From: Ardenticatenaceae bacterium
GTDB lineage: Bacteria > Chloroflexota > Anaerolineae > Promineifilales > Promineifilaceae
Direction of reading: 5' to 3'
Assembly: GCA_020634415.1 (NCBI GenBank)
Contig: JACKBT010000061.1
Coordinates: 1 to 20,456, forward strand
Length of the DNA: 20,456 nt
Shown: piece by piece, positions 7,685 through 15,474 of the stretch
How positions within the stretch are numbered: position 1 is the first letter of the stretch
Layout: each line of letters starts with the position of its first letter
The notes under the pieces: model-generated
Databases searched by the model: none
Seen by the model: the letters and a program-made list of their open reading frames with translations, nothing else
What the model was told of the DNA's origin: nothing
Position numbers and translations under genes: made by a program

Positions 7685-10462
7685 TCAGTCTTTTAACTCG
7701 AGCCAATTAGAGCCAGTGCTGGCTTCTACTTTGAGGGGTACATCCAATTTGAAGGCATTAGACATGATTTCTACGACCATTGGCTTGATAACCTCAACTT
7801 CATCCTCTGGCACTTCCAGCAGCAGTTCGTCATGAACTTGCAGGATCATTTGGGCTTTGTAGCTGTGCAGTGCTTCGTGTAGGCGTAACATGGCGATTTT
7901 GATGATGTCGGCGGCTGTGCCTTGGATGGGGTGATTGATGGCCTCGCGCTCGGCGCGAAGCTGCATTTGGCGATTGCTGCCAGCGGCCCGGAAGATGGGG
8001 AAGTAACGGCGACGGCCGAACAGCGTCTCCACGTAAAAATCGGTGTGGGCCTTCTTTTTGGTTTCATCCATATAGGTTTTGATGCCAGGGAAACGGTCAA
8101 AATAGTCGCGGATGTAATTCTCGGATTCGGCTAAGGTGAGTTCTGAGTCGCGGGCGAGGCGGAAGGCACCCATGCCGTAGATGAGGCCAAAGTTGACGGC
8201 TTTGGCGAAGCGGCGCTGGTTGTAGGTGACTTCGGCGACGGGGATGTTGTAAACGGCAGCGGCCGTTGTGCGATGAATGTCCTGATCCTGACGAAAAGCA
8301 GCCAGCAGGGCTTCATCCTGGCTAACATGGGCCAAAATGCGCAGCTCTACCTGCGAATAATCGGCGGCCACAAAAAGGTGGCCCGGTTTGGCGACAAAGG
8401 CCCGGCGAATCTCCTGCCCAATCTCGCTGCGGATGGGGATGTTTTGTAGGTTGGGGGAATTGCTGGCGATGCGGCCGGTGATGGCACCGGTTTGGTTGAA
8501 GCTGGTATGAATACGACCTGTGTCTGGGTTGACCATTTCGGGCAAAGCGTCTACGTAGGTGCTTTTCAGTTTGGTTAATTCACGCTGTTCGATGATGGCT
8601 TCGATAATGCCGCTCGTATCTACTTCTTTGAGGTCTTCGAGAACGTTGGCGGCGGTGGAGTAGTGACCGCTTTTGGTTTTCTTGAGACCTTCGCGGGGTA
8701 AATCTAGTGTGCCAAACAGGATGTCGCTTAATTGCTGGGTGGAGTTGATGTTGAATGGTTCACCGGCGATGTCGTAGATGGTTTTTTCTAATTGCAGCAG
8801 ACGGGCGGACATGTCTTGAGACATTTGCCGCAGAACGGTTACATCTACACCAATGCCTGCCTGTTCCATGTCGGAGAGGACGGCGATGAGGGGCATTTCC
8901 ATGTCGAGTAGTTTTTCTAGCCCCTTTTCTTTGATTTCGGCGCGGAGGGGTTTGACGAGGCGCAGGGTCATATCGGCATCGGCAGCACCGTAGGGGGCAG
9001 CGTCTGCGATGGGGACTTCGGCGAAGGTGATCTGTTTTTTGCCTTTGCCGATGAGGTCTGTGATTTCGGTCATTTCGATGCCCAGGCGGTGGCGGGCTAA
9101 ATCTTTGAGACCTTTATGTTTGCTGCTGGGGTCGGTGAGCCATTCGGCGATCATGGTGTCGAAGCCGAGGGGGGTGACGATGAGGCCATATTTGTGGAGG
9201 ATGGTGTAGTCGTATTTGGCGTTGTGGGCGATTTTGGGGATGGCGGGGTTGGTCATGGCGGGGGTGAGGGCATCTAGCACTTTTTGTAGGGGTAATTGGC
9301 CTTCGGCTAATTCGGGCGGGGCGGCGAAGAGGGTCATTTGGCCGCTGCTGCTTTGGGCTTCGCCGGCTAGATGGGTGAGGGGGATGTAGTAGCCGGTGGG
9401 TGGCTCGATTGCGAGACAGATGCCGACGAGATCGGCCGTCATTTTGTCTAGGCCGGTGGTTTCGACGTCGAAGGCGATGGCTTTGGCTTTGTTGAGTTTG
9501 GTGATGAGTTCGTTTAGCTGTTTTTCGGTGCGGATGATGATGGTTTGGGTGGGTTCAGCACCGGCATCTAGCTCTTCTTCTTCGTCTACGTTGGCCATGA
9601 GGAGGTTGGTGAGGGAGCGGAATTCGAGTTCGCGGAAGATGTCGAGGACGGGTTGGGCATCGAAGTCTTGGGCGAGGCAGTGGTCTATGTTGAGGGTGAT
9701 GGGGGCATTGGTGACGATGCGGGCGAGTTTTTGGCTGAGGTAGGCGGATTCTTGGCCTTCGGCGAGTTTTTTGCCCATTGCGCCTTTGATGTTGTCTATG
9801 TTGGCGTAGATGTTGTCGAGGGTTTGGTATTCGTTGAGGAGTTTAGCGGCCGTTTTGGCTCCTACGCCTTTGACACCGGGGATGTTGTCGCTGGTGTCGC
9901 CGACGAGGGCTTTGTAGTCTACGATTTGGTCGGGGCGGACATCGAATTTGGCGATAACGGCCGTTTCATCATACACCTCTGGCCCCTGGCTGCTGGAACG
10001 GGCGGGCAGTTCTACCCGTGTATTGTCGTCTACTAATTGCAGCAGATCGCGGTCGCCGGTGATGATATGCACAGGGATGCCCAGGGGTTTGGCCTGCTGG
10101 GCGATAGTGCCGAGTACATCATCTGCTTCGTAGCCTTCTAGCTCTAAAATGGGCACGTTTAGGGCGCGAATCACTTCTTTGGTGCGTTCGATTTGCAGGG
10201 CCAATTCATCGGGCATTTTTTCGCGGGTGCCTTTGTATTCGCCAAATAGCTCATCGCGGAAGGTGGCGCCGACATCAAAGCTGACGGCGAGGTATTGGGG
10301 TGGATTGGGGGCGAGGATCAGATCGAGCAGGGTGCGGGTGAAGCCGTAGGTGGCGTTGGTGGGTTCACCTTCTTTGGTGGTGAAGGCTTCTAGGGGCAGG
10401 GCGAAAAACATGCGGTAGGCCAGGGCGTGGCCGTCAATGAGAACGAGTTTGTGTTCAGTCAT
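7685..10462 (-). CDS. polA: DNA polymerase I, with intact 5' nuclease, proofreading and polymerase domains
   Basis: A 925-residue family A polymerase of full length. Residues 1-290 are the 5'-3' FEN-like nuclease (YEADDVLGT 111-119, GDRDLLQLV 136-144, GDTSDNIPGVKGVG 188-201). Residues about 305-500 are the 3'-5' exonuclease and keep the proofreading residues: Asp332-x-Glu334, NAKYD with Asp418, and Tyr491-x3-Asp495. Many Pol I proteins have lost these. The polymerase domain has motif A (DYSQVELRI, Asp701), motif B (RRFAKAVNFGLIYG, 750-763) and motif C (VHDE, 876-879). The start is supported by AAGGAAGGAA just before the ATG. It fills gaps in repair and replaces RNA primers in the cytoplasm. 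It lies between the receiver-like gene and plsC, all leftward. Confidence 0.98.
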   Translation of the reverse strand: MTEHKLVLIDGHALAYRMFFALPLEAFTTKEGEPTNATYGFTRTLLDLILAPNPPQYLAVSFDVGATFRDELFGEYKGTREKMPDELALQIERTKEVIRALNVPILELEGYEADDVLGTIAQQAKPLGIPVHIITGDRDLLQLVDDNTRVELPARSSSQGPEVYDETAVIAKFDVRPDQIVDYKALVGDTSDNIPGVKGVGAKTAAKLLNEYQTLDNIYANIDNIKGAMGKKLAEGQESAYLSQKLARIVTNAPITLNIDHCLAQDFDAQPVLDIFRELEFRSLTNLLMANVDEEEELDAGAEPTQTIIIRTEKQLNELITKLNKAKAIAFDVETTGLDKMTADLVGICLAIEPPTGYYIPLTHLAGEAQSSSGQMTLFAAPPELAEGQLPLQKVLDALTPAMTNPAIPKIAHNAKYDYTILHKYGLIVTPLGFDTMIAEWLTDPSSKHKGLKDLARHRLGIEMTEITDLIGKGKKQITFAEVPIADAAPYGAADADMTLRLVKPLRAEIKEKGLEKLLDMEMPLIAVLSDMEQAGIGVDVTVLRQMSQDMSARLLQLEKTIYDIAGEPFNINSTQQLSDILFGTLDLPREGLKKTKSGHYSTAANVLEDLKEVDTSGIIEAIIEQRELTKLKSTYVDALPEMVNPDTGRIHTSFNQTGAITGRIASNSPNLQNIPIRSEIGQEIRRAFVAKPGHLFVAADYSQVELRILAHVSQDEALLAAFRQDQDIHRTTAAAVYNIPVAEVTYNQRRFAKAVNFGLIYGMGAFRLARDSELTLAESENYIRDYFDRFPGIKTYMDETKKKAHTDFYVETLFGRRRYFPIFRAAGSNRQMQLRAEREAINHPIQGTAADIIKIAMLRLHEALHSYKAQMILQVHDELLLEVPEDEVEVIKPMVVEIMSNAFKLDVPLKVEASTGSNWLELKD

Positions 10463-10657
10463 ATTCCTTCCTTTTACAGGGGAGCAGGGGGGCGGGGGGC
10501 AGGAGAGAATGATTAATGTGTGCCTGACCCTACTTTTATGGACGAAACCGCTAGTTTTATGGTTTCGTTTCGGTCATGGAGTGTACCACAATGTGTGAGC
10601 ATTGCGGATCATTTATTATAGGGGTGGTATGTGACAGGTGGTGGCACAAACGGCCGT
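10463..10657 (-). promoter_or_regulatory. polA upstream region: ribosome-binding site, G-run tract, hairpin, possible -10
   Basis: Reading leftward toward polA, TATAAT lies at 10620-10615 with no good -35, then a small dyad CAATG/CATTG near 10588-10605. A perfect 8-bp hairpin ACGAAACC (10542-10549) pairs with GGTTTCGT (10561-10568) and has no T-run. The plus strand has dense G-runs at 10479-10503, a possible G-quadruplex. AAGGAAGGAA (10466-10474) is the polA ribosome-binding site. An exact ACGGCCGT copy (10650-10657) abuts the stop codon of the next gene. Confidence 0.4.
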
Positions 10658-11779
10658 TTACATTTTGCGTTTGATGGCCGGTTGTTGGAGGAAAATGTTT
10701 AGCTCGGTGGGGGTAAGGGGGTCGGTGGATTCGTGGGCGTAGTGGCCGACTTCCCATAACGGCCGTGTTTCCTGGTACTCTTGTTGAATAATCTCTTCGG
10801 CCCCACTTTTTAGCATGTGGACGGCCCAGCCGCTGTTACGGCCAGGGGGACAGGTGATGACCACGTGGATGAGTTGTGTTTGCACATCTATATAGGTAAG
10901 GGCACAGGCGTTGGCAATGGCGACTCGTTCCAAGATGCGTTTGGTGGGGACGATTCTAATAGGAGGGATGGGTTCTTGGGTGCGCCAGGCGATGGCAAAG
11001 GAGGTGGTGGCTGGAACTGGAGGAGCGGGGGGGGAAACGGCCGTTGTGTACACCACATTGCCTAAGTTGCCCACCAACTTATCAGCGCGGGTACGCAGCC
11101 AGCTTAAAGATACTTCAGGGGCTGCCACCAATGTTAAGAGATAGTTGTTGGCTTCGCGCATTGGTTGCTGCGAAGACATGAGGCGCGTATACAAAAGCAA
11201 GATGCTCCTCTGTTCTGCCGGGCGAAAGAACTGCACCTGTGATGTTTTGCCCACATCTGTCCATCCCTGAGAGACTGTTTGCGCAATCGAATTAGCTTCA
11301 GCTTTACCCAGTTTACCCCAATAGGTGATTAGTTTTTCTTTTTGCAGCAGCAGTGCTGCCTGCACACGAGGGCCTAATGTACCCGTGTTGATGGCGGCAT
11401 GGGCTGCGGGTGGCTCTACATCTGGTTTTGTGCCGTCGAAGATGATGGACAAAAGCCCTGGCAGAGCGGTGTCTAGCCGGTTCTTGGGCAAAATGCCTTG
11501 CGTCTTGCTGGAAATGCTTTCGGGCAAGTTGATGTCGGTGAGATGGGTGGTGCTTAAAACGATATTGAGGTCGGATTGGAGGACGAGGAGGGAACGAATC
11601 GGCCGATCATCGTTGGGAATGGGCAGAAAGGCCAGGTCTTGTGTTTCTTGAATTAACGCCAGACAAGCTTCATTGAGGGTGCGGGCCAGGGTGATTTTGT
11701 AATCACCAAGCTCTCGCAAGGATTTCCACAAATCTGTAGCAAATTGCTTGTCTTCGTCAATAATTAGTACACGTCTCAT
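10658..11779 (-). CDS. Receiver-like protein with a decayed Y1 (IS200/IS605-type) transposase-like C-terminal domain
   Basis: A 373-residue protein of unknown function. Residues 1-115 look like a response-regulator receiver (VLIIDEDKQFATDL with acidic Asp8/Asp10, a Lys near 99), but the phosphoacceptor strand reads DLAFLPIPND, so the usual Asp is absent. Residues about 130-245 are an unassigned alpha/beta segment. Residues about 259-366 resemble a Y1 transposase: a SFAIAWRT start, LIHVVITCPP where the family has DHVHLLV..PP, then AVHMLKSG and LWEVGHYAHES, ending ELNIFLQQ where the family has the catalytic Tyr. The first HUH His appears to be Leu303 and the catalytic Tyr appears to be Phe363, so the domain would be inactive. 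No DNA-binding output domain is seen. It is the first leftward gene from the dnaA-upstream gap. The transposase likeness is by eye only. Confidence 0.8.
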   Translation of the reverse strand: MRRVLIIDEDKQFATDLWKSLRELGDYKITLARTLNEACLALIQETQDLAFLPIPNDDRPIRSLLVLQSDLNIVLSTTHLTDINLPESISSKTQGILPKNRLDTALPGLLSIIFDGTKPDVEPPAAHAAINTGTLGPRVQAALLLQKEKLITYWGKLGKAEANSIAQTVSQGWTDVGKTSQVQFFRPAEQRSILLLYTRLMSSQQPMREANNYLLTLVAAPEVSLSWLRTRADKLVGNLGNVVYTTAVSPPAPPVPATTSFAIAWRTQEPIPPIRIVPTKRILERVAIANACALTYIDVQTQLIHVVITCPPGRNSGWAVHMLKSGAEEIIQQEYQETRPLWEVGHYAHESTDPLTPTELNIFLQQPAIKRKM

Positions 11780-12539
11780 TTTGTGGTTGGATAGTCAAGA
11801 ATTTGAATTAGCTTACTGCAAGCAGAGGCAAAATTCAGTGCAGGAAACGTGAAAAATGGTTTGGCACTATTTGCTGAATGGGAATATGACTGGTGGGGCG
11901 AGAGAGGATTTTGTGGGAAATACGGCCGTTCTTCACATCCCTCTCAGCCCATTAACCCCCAACTAACAGACGAATTTCCCCTCATCAGCTAATGTACAAA
12001 TACGTATTAATAAACACCCCATATAAGCCACTCCAATTCACAAAACTGGGAATTTCACTATATCTTCATGCCTGGATATACATTTGCCACCCATATATAT
12101 GGGGGTGTCAAGGTCATGGTGGGTACAAGTGGGCTGACACAGGCTTGTCAACCCCCAACCATTAAAATGGACTTTTTTTTAAGGTTGCACCATTCTAAAA
12201 AGCCCAAAGATTTTAAGGCAAATTCGGGTGATTTTCATTGCCCGACCCATAGCCATTTGTTAGAATGGCAATCCATTAACTAATGAATTTGCAGCAAAAA
12301 AACAATGTTAACTGACACAAAAACAGGTGGGAACCAAGAGCCAAAAGAGAACATTGTTCCGCCAACTCGCTGTAAATGGCAAACACATAAGAGGGGCCAG
12401 ATAGTTGCCAGGCCCCACCAAAATTCATTCTAATCTCCTTTTTATACACTGGCATCAGCCATGGTTGTTCTTGGCTGTTTTTGTGTCTCTTTAACCGTGG
12501 GAGATTGAACTGTAGACTTGAGGGAAAGGGTAGAGTCTT
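11780..12539. other. 760-bp divergent intergenic region upstream of dnaA; candidate origin or dnaA regulatory region
   Basis: This is the longest gene-free stretch and the point where gene direction switches. AT-rich segments lie at about 11985-12085 and 12160-12330. Dyads include the 14-bp palindrome CCCATATATATGGG (12090-12103), TGACA/TGTCA near 12135-12150, CCATTCTAA (12190-12198) with TTAGAATGG (12260-12268), TCGGG (12224-12228) with CCCGA (12241-12245) nested inside it, GCAAATTC (12218-12225) with GAATTTGC (12285-12292), AACAATGTT (12301-12309) with AACATTGTT (12350-12358), and GGGGCC (12393-12398) with GGCCCC (12411-12416). No TTATNCACA DnaA box is present. No open frame here looks like a real gene. 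An exact ACGGCCGT lies at 11922-11929. Confidence 0.45.
12160..12180 (+). terminator. Weak terminator-like hairpin with T8 run
   Basis: CCAT-TAAA-ATGG followed by AC and eight T. The stem is short and no gene ends just upstream on the plus strand, so it would matter only if a small RNA is transcribed here. Confidence 0.2.
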
Positions 12540-13919
12540 ATGCAACCTGAAATTGCCTGGAAGGCGACGCTTGGGGAATTGGAACTACAAATGACAAAAG
12601 CAACTTTCAACACCTGGTTGAAAGATGCTCGTTTGTTAACGTGTGAAGAAGATGAGTTCGTCATTGGTGTGCGTAACGATTACGCCAAAGATTGGCTGGA
12701 TAATCGCTTACGCGACACGATCTTGCGGACATTATCCACCATTGCCGGGCGCAAAATGAAGATAAGGTTCGTTGTGTGGTCAGACGAACTTATTGCGCCA
12801 CCACCTGTACTTAATGGGCAAACCCCGCAGAATAACGGCAATCACAACAAGAGGAAAGAGTCAGCAGAGAATCAGACGATTTATGAGTTCACCGACAATG
12901 TTCTCAATGAACGTTTTACGTTTGGCTCTTTTGTGGTGGGGCCAAGTAACCGTTTAGCTCATGCTGCTGCATTGTCTGTGGCCGAAAACCCTGGTCAAGC
13001 TTATAACCCCTTGTTTATCTACGGGGGTGTGGGGCTGGGCAAAACCCATTTGTTACATGCCATAGGCCACAAACGGCGGAGTCTGGGTGATCGTGTTTGT
13101 TATATCTCCTCTGAGACTTTTACCAATGATTTGGTGCAATCTATTCGTAAGAAACAGATGGACCAATTCCGGGAGCGCTACCGTACTCCAGACATATTGA
13201 TGATTGATGATATTCAATTTATTGCGGGTAAAGAAAGCACCCAAGAAGAGCTGTTTCACACTTTTAATGAGCTGCACAGCCAGGGCAAACAGGTTGTCAT
13301 TTCTAGTGATCGGCCCCCTAAGGCGATGGTTACTTTAGAGGAACGGTTGCAATCGCGGTTTGCCTGGGGATTAATGGCTGATATTCAGATGCCTGATGTG
13401 GAGATGCGTAAAGCGATCTTGCAGATGAAGGTTGAAGAGAGTTCGGCCGATGTTCCAGATCATATTATTGAGATGATTGCTCATTATGTACGCAATAATA
13501 TTCGGGAACTGGAAGGGGCCTTGAACAAAGTTGTGGCCTATGCTCAGCTTTCTGGGGGGCGCATTGAACCAGAGTTAGTGGATATGGCTTTGGTTGATTT
13601 GATTGGCAAACCCGAAAAGCTGTCTTTGGATGAAGTTATTCAGGCAACATGTGAGTATTACAATGTCTCGATTGAGGATATTTTGAGTGCCAGCCGCAAG
13701 CGGACGATTGCTGTCCCACGACAGGTTGTGATGTATCTGGCACGTACAGAGACGGATGAATCATTGCCACGCATCGGTGCCAGGTTGGGGAACCGGGATC
13801 ATACAACTATTTTGTATGGTTATGAAAAAGTGGCTTCGTTGGCTGAAGTGGATGTAGAGATGCGCCGGGCCATTATGGATATAAAGTCTTCTTTGTATGA
13901 ATCACGTGTGGCCGCTTGA
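12540..13919 (+). CDS. dnaA: Chromosomal replication initiator protein DnaA
   Basis: A 459-residue DnaA with all four domains. Residues 1-85 are domain I. Residues about 86-115 are a short variable linker (domain II) rich in Pro, Asn and Lys. The AAA+ module follows, with YEFTDNVLNERFTFGSFVVG at its entry, Walker A GGVGLGKT (162-169), Walker B ILMIDD (219-224), SSDRPP (255-260) and LEERLQSRFAWG with the box VII arginine near 273. Domain IV carries the helix-turn-helix signature (VPRQVVMYLARTETDESLP then RDHTTILYGYEKV, 392-431). A GAGGGAAAGG purine tract lies about 10 bases before the ATG. It opens the origin and is usually autoregulated through upstream DnaA boxes, which are not visible here. 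A single TTATCCACC lies inside the gene at 12732-12740. Codon use is more T/A-ending than neighbouring genes, and the gene holds no ACGGCCGT copy. Confidence 0.99.
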   Translation: MQPEIAWKATLGELELQMTKATFNTWLKDARLLTCEEDEFVIGVRNDYAKDWLDNRLRDTILRTLSTIAGRKMKIRFVVWSDELIAPPPVLNGQTPQNNGNHNKRKESAENQTIYEFTDNVLNERFTFGSFVVGPSNRLAHAAALSVAENPGQAYNPLFIYGGVGLGKTHLLHAIGHKRRSLGDRVCYISSETFTNDLVQSIRKKQMDQFRERYRTPDILMIDDIQFIAGKESTQEELFHTFNELHSQGKQVVISSDRPPKAMVTLEERLQSRFAWGLMADIQMPDVEMRKAILQMKVEESSADVPDHIIEMIAHYVRNNIRELEGALNKVVAYAQLSGGRIEPELVDMALVDLIGKPEKLSLDEVIQATCEYYNVSIEDILSASRKRTIAVPRQVVMYLARTETDESLPRIGARLGNRDHTTILYGYEKVASLAEVDVEMRRAIMDIKSSLYESRVAA

Positions 13920-13941
13920 TTGATGTGTTGAATATGTTTTG

Positions 13942-13985
13942 AAGGTGCATTATGGTTGGTTATGGCTATAATGCACCTTTTTATT
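13942..13985 (+). terminator. Intrinsic terminator of dnaA
   Basis: A perfect 12-bp stem, AAGGTGCATTAT (13942-13953) with ATAATGCACCTT (13968-13979), and a 14-base loop, followed by a T-rich tail (TTTATTT). It begins 23 bases after the dnaA stop and makes dnaA effectively monocistronic. Confidence 0.93.
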
Positions 13986-14138
13986 TGTGGGTAGAGGGTG
14001 TCATTGTGGGAGGTTGGCGTGGGAGAGTCATGGGGGAGAAGCCACCCAGTACTTTAGTCTTACTTATGCCGATCACATGACATAATGAAGGTGACATAAA
14101 CTTGACTTACAGTCGAGGCAAGTTATAATGTGAACATT
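13986..14138 (+). promoter_or_regulatory. Sigma70-type promoter of the envelope cassette
   Basis: TTGACT (14102-14107), a 16-base spacer and a perfect TATAAT (14124-14129). The expected start of transcription is about 14136, three bases before ATG 14139, so the mRNA may be leaderless. The rest of the gap from the dnaA terminator shows nothing recognisable. Confidence 0.75.
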
Positions 14139-15425
14139 ATGTCTCCTTCCATGAAGGCTATTTTGATGCCAGCATGGTTACGCTATTGGATTCAAACGCA
14201 TTTGATTCCAATTCTTGGGTTACAGGCACATCAAATTGTCTTTGGGTTGTTGCAAGGCATTTTTGATACGCTGTTGTTACTTCTTTTAGGTTTGGGTTTT
14301 GTAACTGGCGGGCGATTGTATATGGATCATCAATATACTTTGCCTCGACCCATACAAGAAAGTGTGTTGCGGTGGGCACCTGTTACGGATTATATTGCTC
14401 GCCGAGCAGATATTCCCCGTGAAGTACCATTGGTGTTGTGGTTTAAAGAGAACAGTATGCAGGCAGTAAATCCTGAGCTTTGTACAGGGATTATGGGGGT
14501 GTATGACTTGGTTCGTTCAGGGGAACGGCCGTGTTTTACGCCTGGCCCTATCTCTGACCTGGAAGTTGTGGAACAACTGATGATTGGCGCAGCTGAGTAC
14601 AAAAAGCGCTGCCCGGATGTGACTTACTGGACACAAAACCCAGAAACTATTAAGCGTTGCTATTTTGCCTATAATGCAGGTATGGTGGCGGCGGCGCGGC
14701 TCGATCCAGACCAGTCGGCTTATGTGATGAATAATTTTGATGAAGCACATACCAACATGGTTTATTCGGATGTGGAGCTAGGCACAGTGCAGGTGACGGC
14801 TTTGGGAGCCTGGCCGGCGCATCTGGCGATTCAGAGTTTGATTGTGTCGCAGTGGGATGAGAGTGGGGAGGAACGGCCGTATTCATTTGCATTGGCCGAT
14901 ATTAGCACCCGTGCTTATGATTGGGCCGTACACAGCCTTACAGAGTTCTCTGTAACAACTTTGGGCCAGTCGGTGGCGATGGAGTTTCCTAAAGAGCGTG
15001 GATTAGAGAAGGCCGACTGTTTGGCTGCACCTCATATTTTCGGCCGTTTGGCTTTGCGCCCCAACCTGAACCCGGTTACAGACAACCCCGTTCTGACACA
15101 AGATGTTCATGGGTGCAGTTACAGTTTGCCCGGTTTGGATATTACGAGTGACAACCAGACGGCCGTTCTTCAAGCCCCCATGCCTGGCACCGTCACCACC
15201 TTCACCGACCAATGGCAGAACAGCACCATCCGTATTGAAAATGACGAATGGGTTATCTGGCTGCTCCATCCTCGTTCCTACTTAATTAAAGAAGGCGAAG
15301 TCGAACGCGGGCAGGCCGTTGGCATTATGGGGTCTGTAGGTTTTTCTACTGGTCCCCATGTCCATTACACCGTTTACGACAAGATTAACGAAACATTTGT
15401 TGATCCGAGATTGTTTTTACCGTGA
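14139..15425 (+). CDS. Membrane-anchored cell-wall protein: transglycosylase (SLT)-like domain plus M23/LytM-like domain
   Basis: The frame is open from GTG 14130, but that codon touches the TATAAT box, so ATG 14139 (428 residues) is preferred; ATG 14151 is also possible. No Shine-Dalgarno is seen. Numbering here is from 14139. A membrane helix spans about 33-58 (IVFGLLQGIFDTLLLLLLGL). Residues about 80-200 resemble a lytic transglycosylase: WFKENSM with Glu104 as candidate catalytic acid, GIMGVYDL, and AYNAG (177-181). Residues about 325-428 resemble an M23 peptidase: APMPGTV, LLHP (His377) and GPHVHYTVYD (His407, His409). The first zinc-ligand motif HxGxD reads LPGLD, so His is replaced by Leu330 while Asp334 stays. 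The peptidase may therefore be inactive. It heads a three-gene cassette and likely acts on peptidoglycan outside the membrane. Confidence 0.82.
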   Translation: MSPSMKAILMPAWLRYWIQTHLIPILGLQAHQIVFGLLQGIFDTLLLLLLGLGFVTGGRLYMDHQYTLPRPIQESVLRWAPVTDYIARRADIPREVPLVLWFKENSMQAVNPELCTGIMGVYDLVRSGERPCFTPGPISDLEVVEQLMIGAAEYKKRCPDVTYWTQNPETIKRCYFAYNAGMVAAARLDPDQSAYVMNNFDEAHTNMVYSDVELGTVQVTALGAWPAHLAIQSLIVSQWDESGEERPYSFALADISTRAYDWAVHSLTEFSVTTLGQSVAMEFPKERGLEKADCLAAPHIFGRLALRPNLNPVTDNPVLTQDVHGCSYSLPGLDITSDNQTAVLQAPMPGTVTTFTDQWQNSTIRIENDEWVIWLLHPRSYLIKEGEVERGQAVGIMGSVGFSTGPHVHYTVYDKINETFVDPRLFLP

Positions 15426-15474
15426 GGAAATAAAAGAAACTTGTGAACATCATCACGAGCATTATCAATAAAAG

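Noticed and set aside
10542..10568. Hairpin upstream of polA as an intrinsic terminator
   Set aside because: There is no T-run after the stem on either strand.
12068..12283. A 71-residue plus-strand frame upstream of dnaA
   Set aside because: No ribosome-binding site, no recognisable family, and it runs through the T8 tract and several dyads.
12276..12545. An 89-residue minus-strand frame overlapping the dnaA start
   Set aside because: It overlaps the dnaA ribosome-binding region and start, has no family resemblance and no clear start signal.
12732..12740. TTATCCACC as a DnaA box
   Set aside because: A single near-match inside the dnaA coding sequence, with no cluster around it.
14130..14138. 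GTG 14130 as start of the SLT/M23-like gene
   Set aside because: It directly follows the TATAAT box and would lie upstream of the expected transcription start.
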